The notes: generated from the letters alone by a model not told the origin. Counted from the stretch's first letter, positions 46,101 to 59,074 are shown. The stretch: 64,000 bases of DNA from Triglochin maritima (GCA_963682175.1 OY821781.1:37275254-37339253), one strand, 5' to 3'. Translations and numbers: made by a program.

Positions 46101-49100
46101 ATGTCGAACATCCAACCTATCATACGATCCATGATAGAAAAACACCCTTTAGCAAATGATGGCTCAAACTTCATTAGTTGGCAACTCAAACTCAACATCG
46201 TGTTAAAGTTTGAGAAACTATCTCACATTTTGGAAGGTCCAATCCCAAAGTGGAATGAGAGATTAACCGATGAAGAGAAAGAGGCTAAAGCCAAGTGGGA
46301 AGACCAAGAGAACCAAGTTCACAGTCTTACGCTAGCATCCATGGGTGACTCGCTTCAAGCAAAATACTTGGATTCAAAACCCAAGAAGACCATGGAGGCT
46401 TTATCAAAGATGTTCATGGATAGTGCCCGAAAGGAGCGCTATAAGACCACCATCGCACTCACAAGGTGCCATATGGCGGAGGGAACATCGGTATCTATGC
46501 ATTTTCTCACGATGCAAGGATACCTTGAGAAGTTGGCAAAGCTCTCTTCACCAATGCCCGAGGACATTGCTGAAGATATGATTCTTGGCTCTCTAGCCCC
46601 GTCCTTTAAGGACTTTGTGATGCACTATCACGTGCGTGAAAAAGGGGTGAGTCTTGAGGAGCTTCACAACGCTCTCAAAACTGCTGAAGTTGACATGGGC
46701 AAGGGTAGGGACAAGCAAGTCCTTGCCGTCCATGGGAGGGGCCATAAGATTGGTAAAGGAAAGGGCAAATCTACCAAAAGTGGTTCAATTAAGAGCAAGG
46801 GAGTAGGAGGTGCTCGTGCGAGTACCTCGAGGGGGAAATCTCAGAAATCTCCAACTCCCAATACGGAGTGCTTTCACTGCGGTGAAAAGGGACACATCCG
46901 GCCAAATTGCCCCAAGTACAAGGAAGACATTGACAACGGAGTGATTGAACGAAAGTGCCCCAAAAAGGTCAAAGGTATATTTGTTATTGAAATAAATTTA
47001 GCCACCTCTGTCCAGGATTGGGTAATTGATACCGGATTTTGTGCTCAGATAGTTTATAATGTGCAGCTACTCATGGATAGGAAGGAACTCGTAAGGAACG
47101 AGGTAGAATTGAAGGTCGGAAATGGTGCGAACGTGTCTGCGGTTGCACAAGGTTCTGTGGTGCTTCAATTGTGTAGTGGTTTAAATTTATGTCTAAAGAA
47201 TGTTTATTATGTACCTTCGATTAGCAAGAATATTATTTCTGTATCATGTCTGGATATGGATAATTTTAATATAAATATTTCAAATTCTTGTTTGTCTATA
47301 TCGAAGAATGGTGTGTTCTATGCAAATGCGTTCATAAGGAATGGTCTCTATTTGCTTGAATTGGATAATAAATAAATCTTTAATATCAATAACAAAAGAC
47401 TTAAGACCACTCACGAGAATGATACTCTCTTGTGGCACTATCGTCTTGGTCACATAAATGAAAAGCACATCAAGAAATTGCAAGAAGCTAACCTTCTTGG
47501 TCTACTTGATTTTAAATTATTGGAGACGTGCCAACCATGTCTAATGGGAAAAATGACCAAAAAGCCTTTCAAGAAGAAAGGCCGAAGGGCGAGTGGCTTG
47601 TTGGATTTGATACATTCCGATGTATGTGGTCCAATGAGTACTAGTGCACGAGATGGTTTCAGGTACTTCATTACGTTCACGGATGATTATAGTCGTTATG
47701 GCTATGTTTATCTAATGAGAAACAAAAGTGAATCCTTTGACAAGTTCAAAGAATTCAAGAATGAAGTAGGGAACCAACTCGACAAGAAAATCAAGTCTCT
47801 ACGAACGGATCGTGGAGGTGAGTACTTAAGTGCCGAATTTGACTCATACCTAAAGGAGTTTGGTATTGTACCTCAACTCACCCCTCCCGGTACACCTCAG
47901 TGGAATGGGGTATCCGAAAGGAGGAATATGACATTGCTCGATATGGTTCGGTCAATGATGAGTCATGCGAAATTACCTCTTTACTTTTGGAGTTATGCAC
48001 TGCAAACTGCGGCTTACACACTAAATAATGTTCCATCCAAATCCGTGGAGAAAACTCCTTATGAGCTATGGAGTGGTAAAACACCTAAGCTCAGTTTTCT
48101 CAAGATTTGGGGTTGTGAGGCTTACGTCAAGAGATTGATGTCGACCAAACTTCAACCAAAAGCGGATAAGTGCTTCTTTATTGGTTATCCTCGTGAGACA
48201 AGAGGATACTACTTTTGGCATATCACCTCCAATCGAGTGATTATAGAGAGGGATGCCACATTTCTGGAAAAGGAATTTCTAGAAAGAGTAAAAAGTAGTG
48301 GGAGTAGGGTTGTGCTTGAGGAAACTCAAGATACTCTACAAGATCATGACATGAATAATGACATTCAAGATCATGAAGGCCCAACCGAGATTCCTTTGGT
48401 TAGTGGGAGCGTGAGCGAGAGACCATCACAAGAAATTGTGAGAGAATCTCAATCATCCCCACCAAGTGTACGTTCAAGAGTTGAACGTGAACCCACTCCT
48501 CAAGAGATTGTGGAAGAAGTTCGAGAGACACGAGAAGAACCAAAAGAACTTAGAAGGTCAACAAGGGAAAGGAAGAAACCCGATTTGTATCTGGGACTTC
48601 ATGAAATCATGGTACTAGATACCAATGATCCCTTAACCTTCCAATAGGCAATGGAAAGGGAAGACTCCAAACTATGGCTTAAGGCCATGGAATCCGAAAT
48701 AGAATCCATGTATGATAATCAAGTATGAGACTTGGTTGACCTTCCTCAAGGGAAAAAGGTCATTCATAATAAATGGGTTTTTAAGAGGAAGATCGACATG
48801 GATGGGAACTTGACAACCTACAAAGCGAGGCTTGTAGCAAAGGGTTTCACTCAAGTTCAAGGAATTGACTATGATGAAACTTTTTCACCGGTTGCCATGT
48901 TCAAGTCTATTCGGATCATGCTCGCTATTGCCGCATTTCACGATTATGAAATATGGCAAATGGATGTCAAAACGGCGTTCCTGAATGGGAACTTGGAGGA
49001 GGATGTGTACATGATACAACCTCAAGGTTTTGAAGATCCAAACAATAGCGAGAAGGTATGCAAGCTTCAAAGATCCATCTATGGATTGAAGCAAGCATCA

Positions 49101-50213
49101 AGGAGTTGGAACAAACGCTTTGACGAGGAAGTGAAGAAGCTTCACTTCATTCAAAGTAAGGAAGAACCTTGTGTATACAAGAAGGTTAGTGGGAGCCATG
49201 TAGTATTCCTAATCCTATATGTCGATGACATATTGCTTATGGGCAATCATATTCCTTTGCTTGAGCAAACGAGAAGTTCATTGAAATCTGCATTTTCGAT
49301 GAAAGACATGGGTGATGCTCAATACATCTTGGGAATCAAGATATATCGAGATAGACCCCGTAGACTCATTGGCCTCAGTCAACGTGCATACATTGACAAG
49401 GTCTTGGAAAGGTTCAAGATGAACAACTCCAAAAAGGGCAGTGTGCCAATGAGTATGGGTGTGCAACTCAAGAAGTCTCAACGTGCGCAATCACGTAAGG
49501 ACTTAGAGTACATGAAGGATGTCCCTTATGCTTCGGCAATTGGGTCGATCATGTACGCGATGACTTGCACAAGACCAGATGTCTCGTATGCTCTAAGCGT
49601 GACAAGTCGTCACCAATCCAACGCAGGTCCTGAGCATTGGACTGCGGTCAAGAATATCCTGAAGTACCTTAACCGGACTAAGGATAAGATTCTTGTTTAT
49701 GGAGGACAAAGGGAATTGATAGCTGAAGGTTACTCAGATGCGAGTTTCATGAGTGATCCAGACGATAGAAGGTCGCAATCAGGATACGTCTTTCTTCTGA
49801 ATGGTGGAGCTGTGAGTTGGCGTAGTTGGAAGCAAAGCACTACAGCCGACTCAACCACTGCTTCCGAAGTAATGGCTGTCGCTGAAGCGAGCAAGGAAGG
49901 AGTGTGGATTAAGAATTTCCTTGAAGAGCTTGGAGTAGTTCCCTCGAGCGAGGGACCAATAGAGCTATTTTGCGACAATAGTGCATCTATCTCGCAAATC
50001 AAGGAACCCAAATCACACCACAAAGTGAAGTACATGGATCGTAAGTACTTTGTGATGCGTGACCTCATCGACGAAGGCAAAATAAATCTGTTATGGGTGG
50101 ACACCAACAGCAACACAGCTGATCCATTCACAAAACCCTTATCCCAAGCCAAGGGCGAAATGCATTTCGAGTCCATGGGATTGAGGAACCATGTATATTG
50201 GCTTGATGATTGA
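46101..50213 (+). pseudogene. A1 Gag-Pol polyprotein, three nonsense mutations
   Basis: A single reading frame encodes Gag, protease, integrase, RT and RNase H of a Ty1/copia element. Gag holds the zinc knuckle CFHCGEKGHIRPNC. Protease has DTG, followed by F where A2 has S. The integrase finger HYRLGHIN...CQPC and core HSDVCGP (Asp codon 47619-47621), RTDRGGEY and NGVSERRN are complete. RT has QMDVKTAFLNG and YVDD. RNase H has YSDASF, ASEVMA and CDNSA. The frame is stopped by TAA 47373-47375, TAG 48645-48647 and TGA 48727-48729, each a single-base change relative to A2. RT-RNase H alone remains open from 48732 to 50213. Enzymes cannot be made as one polyprotein, so mobility would need help from another copy. 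Confidence 0.92.
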
Positions 50214-50286
50214 TATGTAATGGGGTTTACCCTAGTTATTATTGTTTTATGCATTGAGTATGTATGAGAAAGAAAACTTTAATAAC

Positions 50287-50297
50287 AAGTGGGAGAT
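50287..50297 (+). other. Polypurine tract of A1
   Basis: AAGTGGGAGAT immediately before the 3' LTR; the same tract precedes the A2 and A4 3' LTRs. Confidence 0.85.
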
Positions 50298-52348
50298 TGA
50301 AGGGAATGTGTTCTAAAAGTTTTACTTTTAAATGTCAATTATTATGAATTGAATGAGAAATCATTTTGTTCCTTGTTTATGTTATTCGTCTTTTAGAAGT
50401 GTTAAGGAAGAGGCTCTTGGTCCTTAACCGTAGAGCTCTAAAAGATATTGGTTTACATAAAACAAAAGATATTCGCAATCATGGTAACTAACATGGAACA
50501 TTAATTACCGAGTTAAGATTGTCGTGTTGGTCATAGATCATTGTAGCTCTACAAGTGAGTGACAACACGGGTATGCAAAAGAGGAAAATATTACTTTTGT
50601 ATACTGAATAGACCTAATAAGTAAAATATTATAGAAATATGTTTCTGTGTCATTAATATTTTACTGTGTCTTTGGTTCTTTGATATGAGACTTATATCTA
50701 ATCACTTAAGGAATACTTAATTAGATCAGTGTCTTGAACTATCGATCAGTGTAGTGTAAAGGCATTGGTTGGTTAAGTACTACTTTTGTTGGAGAAGGTA
50801 GTTAGTCAAAAGACTATCATTGCCCCTCTTAATTGAGTGATGATATTAGTGGGCCCCTTGATAAAGCAAAGTTATAATGTGCACAATGTGATTTGAGTTA
50901 AGTCACATATTTATAACTAGCTTAAAGAGATCAAGAAATGAATACTAAGACAAAGATGACACAATACTACTTTGTGTGTATTCTTAATATCATGAGGCAA
51001 GGGACGGACACAAGTGGTGCACGCCATCACTAAATGGATCGGGTTTTGGTTCGAGTGGAATTAAGACATCTAACTAATTGGGAGCTATAATGTGTAGCTA
51101 GATACCGCTTATAGCTTGTGATATTAAGCCTTTAATATCACTGCCAACTTAGTTTAGATCCTCCCATAGGTCACACCGCAAAACTGGGAAACAAGAAATG
51201 GGGATTTTGAGTTCATAAGATGTGTCGGGTTTCATGTAGAAAATATGACACATGGGGTGAACAAGCAAAATCAAAATTATGTTGTGATTAATAACATAAT
51301 TAGAATCTAAATTAAATTCATATGTGATGTAAATATTATGCGGTGTAATGATTGATCAATACATAGGATAATATGTTACATAAGTTGTGGATTTACTACT
51401 AATCCCGAAATGTCAAATTTTGTAGGGGTTAAACCGAAATTTGACAAGTCTGCAAAACAGTGCTCAAACGGTCGACCGGTTAGCACTAAACGGTCAATCG
51501 GTAGGGCACGGTCGACCGGACATGTCTCGACCGATAACAGGGAATTTTCATCTGTTCGAACGGTCGACCGAAAGTGATCGGTCGGTCGACCGAACATTGC
51601 GATGGAATAGTTCCTGTTACGAACGGTCGACCGAGCTATTGAACGGTCGACCGAAACTGGTTCGAGCGGTCGACCGAACCTCCAAAAACGGTCGACCGGT
51701 CCAGACGGTTTATGCAGAATTAATTTAAGAATTAATTAGATCATGCATGGAATTGGTCCATGATTGATTTAATTCGTGGCTAATATTATTTATTAATAAA
51801 TAATGGATGGTTAGATGGAATTTTGCATGAAATCATGGGCAAGAGGTTGCACATGAATAGGTAATTTGGAGAGAACCTATAAATAGAGGTTATCTCATTG
51901 CCTTCCTACATCTTAATTAATATTGCTTTTCATGCAAAATCTCTCTCCTTAATTCTCCACGAAAATTCCACAAATTCTTAAGTTTAGTTTAGTTCTTAAG
52001 AGATCATCTTCTCAAGGGAATTAAAGAGGGGTTAGTAATTTGATTCTAAATCCTATCGGAGATTGAGAGACTAGCTTCCCTCTCTCCGATCTTGTTTAGA
52101 GTTTGGTGAATACTCGGAGGCATCCGGCGCAGCGAGGAGCATCCCCAACGTCTCCGAATCTTCAAGAAGTTTTAGAGAACTTCTAGGTATGAATTTCGGA
52201 GCCCTTGTTTGTTTTAATAGAGTTTTGAAACTAGATGTTAAAACAAACCGATGCATGCATGAAATAAATCAATGAAAATTGTAATTGATCCTTATTATAC
52301 ATAAAAATTTCGAAAATATATATGTATAATTAAACATGAAATTCTACA
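50298..52348 (+). repeat. A1 3' LTR
   Basis: Same length as the 5' LTR, about 99% identical by eye. Array at 51469-51698, TATA at 51877-51886. Confidence 0.95.
51469..51698. promoter_or_regulatory. Palindrome array in A1 3' LTR
   Basis: Mirror of 43717-43946. One of the few LTR differences turns the variant site CGGTCGATCG into CGGTCAATCG; all eight perfect sites are unchanged. Confidence 0.88.
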
Positions 52349-54212
52349 TACTCTAGGGTGGAGATGGTCCAGTGCGGACAGAAAGGTCAAGGTCACTCAT
52401 GGACCAATGATAGTGTTAAAAGGAACCAAGGTGGGGAATTTGTATTGGATAGGGAAATGCAGTAGCAGGAAATGAAGCAGCAAGTGCTACACAAGATGAC
52501 GAAAGCAATACCGTCTTTGGCATATGAGACTTGGTCATATGTCGGCAAATGGTTTGTGTGAGCTACACAAACAAGGGTCGTTGAAGGGTGTAAAAAGTTG
52601 CAAATTGGATTTTTGTAAATATTGTGTCTTCGAGAAACAACATAGATTTCGATTGAAGACGGCGATCCACAAGACGAAAAACATACTAGAGTATGTGCAT
52701 TCCGACGTCTGAGGACCAACGCATGTTCGATCAAAGGGTGGAGCCGTATATTTTATCATGTTCATCGACGACTTCTCAAGGAAGGTATGAGTTTATTTTC
52801 TGAATAATAAATCTGGTGTATTTGAGAAGTTTAAAGCATGAAATGGTCAGGTAGAGAAAAGTACGGGAAAGCTTGTTAAGTACTGGAGGACATATAATGG
52901 AGGTGAATACATCTTAAAGGAGTTCACGAGTTTCTATGAAGGACAAGGCATCACGAGACATTTCACTCACCGCGAAGTCCGGAACAGAACGAGGGTAGCT
53001 ACAAGGATGAACATGACACTGTGTGAACGTGCAAGAAGAATGAGGCTTCATGCGGATCTGTCGAATGATTTCTGGGCTAAGGCAGTTGATCTTACGTGAT
53101 ATCTAGTAAATGTCTCGCCGTCATCTCACTTGAATTTAAGACGTCTCAGGAAGTGTGGACGAGTGAGTCATATGATTATTCAAGGCTCATAATATTTGGA
53201 TGCAAAGCTTATGTGTTGGTTGATGAAACACAACTATCAAAACTGGATTCAAAATGGAAGGAATGCATTTTCATTGGTTACGATAGGGCAGTGAAAGGAT
53301 ATAAGTTTTGGGATCCAACAGACAAGAAGGTGCTCTTGAGGAGAAATGTAGTCTTTGATCGATGAGACAAGTTTACTCAAAGGCCTTGAGGAGAAAAAGC
53401 AACAAGATGGTTCCATGCGGGGAGACAAAACTGAAGTAAGGGTCACAACTTTAGGGGGTGAATCGAGTAGGGAAGTTCAGCAGGAAACAACTGACTCACA
53501 AGTACCGGAAAAGACTGAGCAAGAGAGTATTACTCGGGGGAGACAAAGGAGGATCACTAGACGTAAGTATTGTGTTTGCACTTGTAGCTGAATGTGAGGA
53601 CCCTTCGACATTCAAAGAACCCGTTGAGCAGGAGGACAAGAACCAGTGGATAGTAGCCATACCGGAAAAGATGGAGTCTTTTCATAGAATCAGACTAGGG
53701 AGTTAACGGAACTTCCAAGGGGAAAGTGCACGATTGGGTGGTGCAAGTGGATCTTCAGGAAGAATGAATAGTCAACACCGGAGGAGGAGTTAAAATACAA
53801 GGTGAGGATGGTCGCAAAGGGATATGCTCAAAAGAAAGGGGTGGATTACAACAAAATCTTCTCACCCGTTGTAAAGCATACCTCTATTAGAATATTATTA
53901 TCCGTGGTGCCAATGGATGGCATGGAGTTAAAGTAAATGGATGTGAAGACAACGTTTCTTCATGGGCACATAGAAGAGGAAATCTATATGAAGCAACCAG
54001 ATGAGTTCATTACACAAGGTAAAGAAGGTCAAGTATGCAACCTGAATAAGTCACTCTGTGGGCATTAGCAGACGCCAACGTAGTGGTACAAAAGGTTCGA
54101 TACATTTATGTTAGAGAATGGTTCTGTGCGTTGCGACTATGTTAGATGTGTTTACTTGAGGAGTCCCAAAGATGGGTCATACGTGTTCTTGCTCTTATAT
54201 GTTGATGATATG
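52349..54212 (+). pseudogene. B2 protease end, integrase and RT start
   Basis: Resumes after the second TACTC. Legible pieces: HMRLGHMSANGLCELHKQGS and KYCVFEKQH (integrase finger), FIDDFSR, NGGEY (preceded by TY, so the usual DNGGEY Asp is lost), FGCKAYVLVDE, then RT VAKGYAQKKGVDYN, MDVKTTFLHGHIEEEIYMKQ and YVDDM. Many stops and frameshifts. Ends at ATATG (54208-54212), the expected left target site of G2. Confidence 0.83.
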
Positions 54213-55582
54213 TGATGCATTGCATACATTGCATCATATGTCTTTCATTTAGATTAATTTTATATCAATAAATGCTACTAAGGTATGTGTTTAGTCTTAT
54301 TTACAGAATACAGAGACCTGAATGCAAATTACCCATATCCCGAGCATAAACACGTGCAAGAGACTCATTTCTATCATAAAGACCAAGTTCAAGATTATCG
54401 GGGTTCAAATTGAAGTCCATCCAAGCATAAAAGCATTCAAAGACCTAATTACAAAAAGGCCAGAGACTTAAGCACAAAAGTAGTCAGGAACTTAATTGCA
54501 AAAAGCCGAGGACCCGACTGCAAATTACGAGTACCAAAATATTATTTTGGAGAAGTTTTAAAGAAAAAATCAAATTTGGATCTCCAAATATATGAAGAAA
54601 TTAATTCGGAGCTCAAAAGAAAGGAAAGAAATCGATCCGGACGCGCAAAGGACAACTAAAACATACCATAAACACACAGGAAAAATCTGGATCGATTCTG
54701 AGCCAGAAAGGTGGCGATTTCGCCGCACCTCATGTACAAAATGCGGCGGATTAGCCGCACAAAAGTTGATCCGTGTGCTCAAATTTTTACCAATGTTGTT
54801 TTGACGCGTGTACTTTCCTTTTATGTATTGGGATCCCCGGTTGAGGCTATAAATAAGGTTGAATCATGTATTGAAACATGCTTCTCCCTTCCCCTTCCCT
54901 TTAGCAATAAAATTCTGTTCGTTTATTTCATGTTTTTAGTTTTCTTTCGTAGTTTCCATGAGTTTCTAACCCTCTCCATAGGGTGAGGGTGATGGATTTA
55001 AGGTGATGAGAAGAAGAATTATGTTATTATTTTAATTTCATGTTAGTATATTTTGATTACTTGAGTTTATGTTGAGTCATTTATCATGTAATGCTTTATA
55101 ACTAATGTGAATTATTATAAGTTTCAGATTTCTCTAAACAAAACCCGATATCTAAACCCCCACCCGATGGACTCTCATCCATATTTGCTTTCTTCTTAGT
55201 TTTTTTTGTTCTTGCTTTAGAAAATTGAAAATCCAAAATTCTCAAACCAACCTTATTTCTCTCTTTCTTTCCTTAATCGAAAATCACAAAAATATAAATA
55301 TCTCTCTTTCCTTGTGTTCGACTGGTACTTGTCGCGTCTTCATCGACGCCGTGCACTTGCGTCATAAATAAAATTCTCATCAAGTTTTTGGCGCCGTTGC
55401 CGGGGAGGAGACGAAGATTTTGTTTATTTTTGTTGATTTCGATTCTATTCTGTTTATCGTGTGCGCGATCTAACTATTTGGGTTTACGTTTCAGGAGAAA
55501 ACGGAGTGCGCGGCGAAATCCAGCCACAGTTGGAGCAAGAAGATCGGCGAAATTGCCGCACCCAAAGAACAACCTACGGCGG
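54213..55582 (+). mobile_element. Ty3/gypsy element G2: 5' LTR, primer site, start of internal region
   Basis: LTR 54213-55382 (TGATGCATTGCAT... to ...TTCTCATCA, 1170 bp) is followed by a primer site and 175 bp of leader, then A2 interrupts at 55583. TATA box CTATAAATAA at 54847-54856. The internal genes, if any, lie beyond A2 outside the window. Unlike G1 it is not a solo LTR. Confidence 0.85.
55389..55407 (+). other. Primer binding site of G2 (Asp-tRNA type)
   Basis: TGGCGCCGTTGCCGGGGAG, the primer site typical of many plant gypsy elements of the Athila/Tat group. Confidence 0.85.
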
Positions 55583-57609
55583 TGAAGGGAATGTGTTCTG
55601 AAAGTTTTACTTTTAAATGTCAATTATTATGAATTGAATGAGATATCATTTTGTTCCATGTTTATGTTATTCGTCTTTTGGAAGTGTTAAGGAAGAGGCT
55701 CTTGGTCCTTAACCGTAGAGCTCTAAAAGATATTGGTTTACATAAAACATAAGATATTCGCAATCATGGTAATTAACATGGGACCATTAATTACCAAGTT
55801 AAGATTGTCGTGTTTGGTCATAGATCATTGTAGCTCTACAAGTGAGTGACGACACGGGTATGCAAAAGAGGAAAATATTACTTTTGTGTACTGAATAGAC
55901 CTAATAAGTAAAATATTATAGAAATGTATTTCTGTGTCATTTATATTTTAATGTGTCCTTGGTCCTTTGATATGAGACTTATATCTGATCGCTTAAGGAG
56001 TTCTTAATTAGACTAGTGTCTTAAGCTATCAATGAGTGTAGTGTAAAGGCATTAGTTGGTTAAGTATAACTTTCGTTGGAGAAGATAGTTGGTCAAAAGA
56101 TTATCATTGCCCCTCTTAATTGAGTGATGATATTAGTGGGCCCCTTGATAAAGCAAAGTTATAATGTGCACAATGTGAGTTGAGTTAAGTCACATATTTA
56201 TAACTAGCTTAAAGAGATCAAGAAATGAATACTAAGACAAAGATGACACAATACTACTTTGTGTGTATTCTTAATATCATGAGGCAAGGGACGGACACAA
56301 GTGGTGCACTCCATCACTAATTGGATCGGGTTTTGGTTCGAGTGGAATTAAGACATCTGACTAATTGGGAGCTATAATGTGTAGCTAAATACCGCTTATA
56401 GCTTGTGATATTAAGCTCTTAATATCACTACCAACTTAGTTTAGATCCTCCCATAGGTCACGCCACAAAACTGGGAAACGAGTAATGGGGATTTTGAGTT
56501 CATAAGATGTGTCGGGTTTCATGTTGAAAATATGACACATGGGGTGAACAAGCAAAATCAAAATTATGTTGTGATTAATAACATAATTAGAATCTAAATT
56601 AAATTCATATGTGATGTAAATATTATGGGGTGTAATGATTGATCATTACATAGGATAATATGTTACATAAGTTGTGAATTTACTACTAATCCCGAAATGT
56701 CAAATTTTGTAGGGGTTAAACCGAAATTTGACAAGTCTGCAAGACTGTGCAAATGGTCGACCGGTTAATGGATAACGGTCGACCGAAGGTGCACGGTCGA
56801 CCGGACGTGTCTCGACCGATAACAGGGAATTTTCGTCTGTTCGGAACGGTCGACCGAACATTGCGATGAAATATTCTACGTTAAGAACGGTCGACCGAAT
56901 CTCGCACGGTCGACCGAAATTGGGTTCGAGCGGTCGACCGGACCTTCGTAACGGTCGACCGGTCCAGACGGTTTTATCAGAATTAATTTAAGAATTAATT
57001 AGATCATGCATGAAATTGGTCCATAATTGATTTAATTCGTGGCTAATATTATTTATTAATAAATAATGGATGGTTAGATGGAATTTTGCATGAGATCATG
57101 GGCAAGGCGTTGCACATGAATAGGTAATTTGGAGAGAACTTATAAATACAAGTTTATCTCATTACCTAATTAATTCATTCATTATTTTCTTGAGCAAAAT
57201 TCTCTCTCCATAATTCTCCACGAAAATCCCTTAATTCTTAAGTTTAGTTTTAGTTCTTAAGAGATCATCTTCTCAAGGGAATTAAAGAGAGGTTAGTAAT
57301 TAGATTCTAAACCCTATCGGAGATCGAGAGACTAGCTTCCCTCTCTCCGATCTTGTTTAGAGTTTGGTGAATACTCGGAGGCATCCGGCGCGGCGAGAAG
57401 CATCCCCAACGTCACCGAATCTTCAAAAAGTTTTTGAGAACTTCTAGGTATGAATTTCGGAGTCCTTGTTTGTTTTAATAGAGTTTTGAAACTAGATGTT
57501 AAAACAAACTGATGCATGCATGAAATAAATCAAAGAAAATTGTAATTGATCCTTATTATATATATAAATTTCGAAAATATATATGTATAATTAAACATGA
57601 AATCCTACA
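55583..57609 (+). repeat. A2 5' LTR
   Basis: 2027 bp, TGAAGGGAATGTG... to ...AAATCCTACA. TATAAATA at 57141-57148. Confidence 0.93.
56754..56961. promoter_or_regulatory. Palindrome array in A2 5' LTR
   Basis: Sites start at 56754, 56776, 56794, 56809 (half), 56847, 56888, 56907, 56931 and 56952. Order and the first distances (22, 18, 15) match A1. One A1 unit (the doubled site at 43809/43831) is present only once here. Confidence 0.86.
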
Positions 57610-57610
57610 G

Positions 57611-57622
57611 TGGTATCAGAGC
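57611..57622 (+). other. Primer binding site of A2 (initiator Met-tRNA)
   Basis: TGGTATCAGAGC one base after the LTR. Confidence 0.92.
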
Positions 57623-59074
57623 TTAGGGTTCAATTTTCTTATGATTTATGGTTGTAAACAAATTTAGTTTACCATCTAGGATTTAAACAATTCGTTTTAC
57701 CGGTTTTTCGGTCTTTAAATGTTTGTTGAAATAATTCTTTATAATAATTCGTTTTAAATGTTTTGAATGTTTAAAACATGACATGTAATTATTAGAATTA
57801 TGATTTAGACATAAGTCTAACTTGCAATAATTTCGTTTTAAGTATAAACGATTATTTTGTAAGAGAATCAACAAAACCGAAAAACTGCGATTCATCTTTC
57901 CATTGGAAATTGGATGGACAGCGGTTCATAATTAATTTGTGAACTATGGATGCATGAAAAATGTTTTTAATGGATTTCAAAACGTTTTTTCAAAGCATTG
58001 TTTGACATTCTAGATGCTTGATAAACTAGGATGGATAGTTTATAGCAATATTGCGTGCATGGATGCTCGAGTTGTTTTGCAGGAATTGTTATAATACAGG
58101 GGCTTATGTATGTAAAAGCCAAATTCTCTATTTCCATCTTTTAGATAAATTGCATATGTATATGAGAGGTTTTTACATAGGACTTGCACTAGTCGGTTTT
58201 TAACGAATGTGAGGAGCATGTTTATTTTCTGTAAAATCTACATATCCGGTGCAAGAGGAAGTCGCCGCTGTAGTGCATCGATCGAGGATCGAGGATCGGG
58301 GATCGAGGATCAAGGATCGAAGGGAACATATAAACTCACACGATGTGGATTGTGTGAATGTTTAATTTCTGTTTTTAATTTCTGCAATGCATGTGATGAA
58401 TGTGGTGAATGTTAGGATGTGTATGAATATTAATATGCATGATAACCTAAAGTTCTAAATCACATGTTAAAATTGTCCAACAAAAATTAAGAATAGTTTT
58501 CCTTCTTATTTCATCCACTAGCAGCCATTTATCGAGGGATACTCTGCTCGCCCTTAGCGGGGGATAGCTCCCTCTATCTTTGGGAATAGTGGGAGATATA
58601 AAGGTTGTCTGTTGTTGTGCCACAATTAAATATATGAGGTGTGTTTCACCCTAGTGAACCCCAAGTATGTTTAGTTGTGAACACAATAGATAAACGTATC
58701 TCGTATCAAATGAAAATAAGTTTTCTTAACATTACCTAGAGCCCTCGCTCGGTTTTGGGAAAAAGTTTTTCTTACGAGGATAGGTCGTATTCCCTCATAA
58801 TTAAAACGACAAGAGTCACAAGAGTTTGAAGATGCTAGATGTTGCTAAAATTCAAAAAAGGTTGTGATTAGAAAAATGTTTTCTTACCTTGATATTGTAA
58901 TGTATTCGATAGCCCTTAGCTAGTCTATATTACAATTGATGGGATCTTGGATTGTTGCATTTATGGGTAAAATTTTTATTTGCAACATTTACATTTATAT
59001 ATTCGATATATGTATGCATGTGTATTAAAACATAAAATTGGCATTAAAACCTGTATGATTTATTTTGTAGAAAA
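57623..59074 (+). other. A2 untranslated leader
   Basis: Parallel to 44610-46100 of A1, including a GGATCGA minisatellite (about 58278-58322) and the conserved block at about 58542. No gene. Confidence 0.65.

Larger units (their letters stand above)
42546..52348 (+). mobile_element. Complete copia element A1
   Basis: 9803 bp with two 2051-bp LTRs, a Met-tRNA primer site, leader, gag-pol and polypurine tract, flanked by perfect TACTC duplications. Flanking B2 sequence (GAGAGTTGGATACTC then TAGGGTGGAGATGG) joins exactly as in B1 at about 6970. LTRs differ at about 20 positions by eye (about 1%), pointing to insertion within the last million years at usual plant rates. Coding has three nonsense changes. 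The A family LTR is unusually long for copia. Confidence 0.95.
39684..54212 (+). mobile_element. Copia LTR retrotransposon B2, host of the nested cluster
   Basis: Same family as B1. The 5' LTR 39684-41471 is split by gypsy solo LTR G1. The internal region runs 41472-42545, is split by A1, resumes at 52349 and runs to 54212, where gypsy G2 interrupts RT right after LLLYVDDM. The remainder, including the 3' LTR, is not in the window. The first LTR bases are mutated (TAGTAGAAATTGG) and the primer site reads TGGTATAAGAGC. Much degraded. Confidence 0.85.

Noticed and set aside
48885..50254. Minus-strand open frames of up to 174 residues across A1 pol (and the same in A2)
   Set aside because: Antisense shadows of RT and RNase H; they follow the codon pattern of the sense strand.
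55388..55585. 65-residue open frame starting in the G2 primer site
   Set aside because: Begins within the tRNA primer site and runs into A2; chance frame in the leader.
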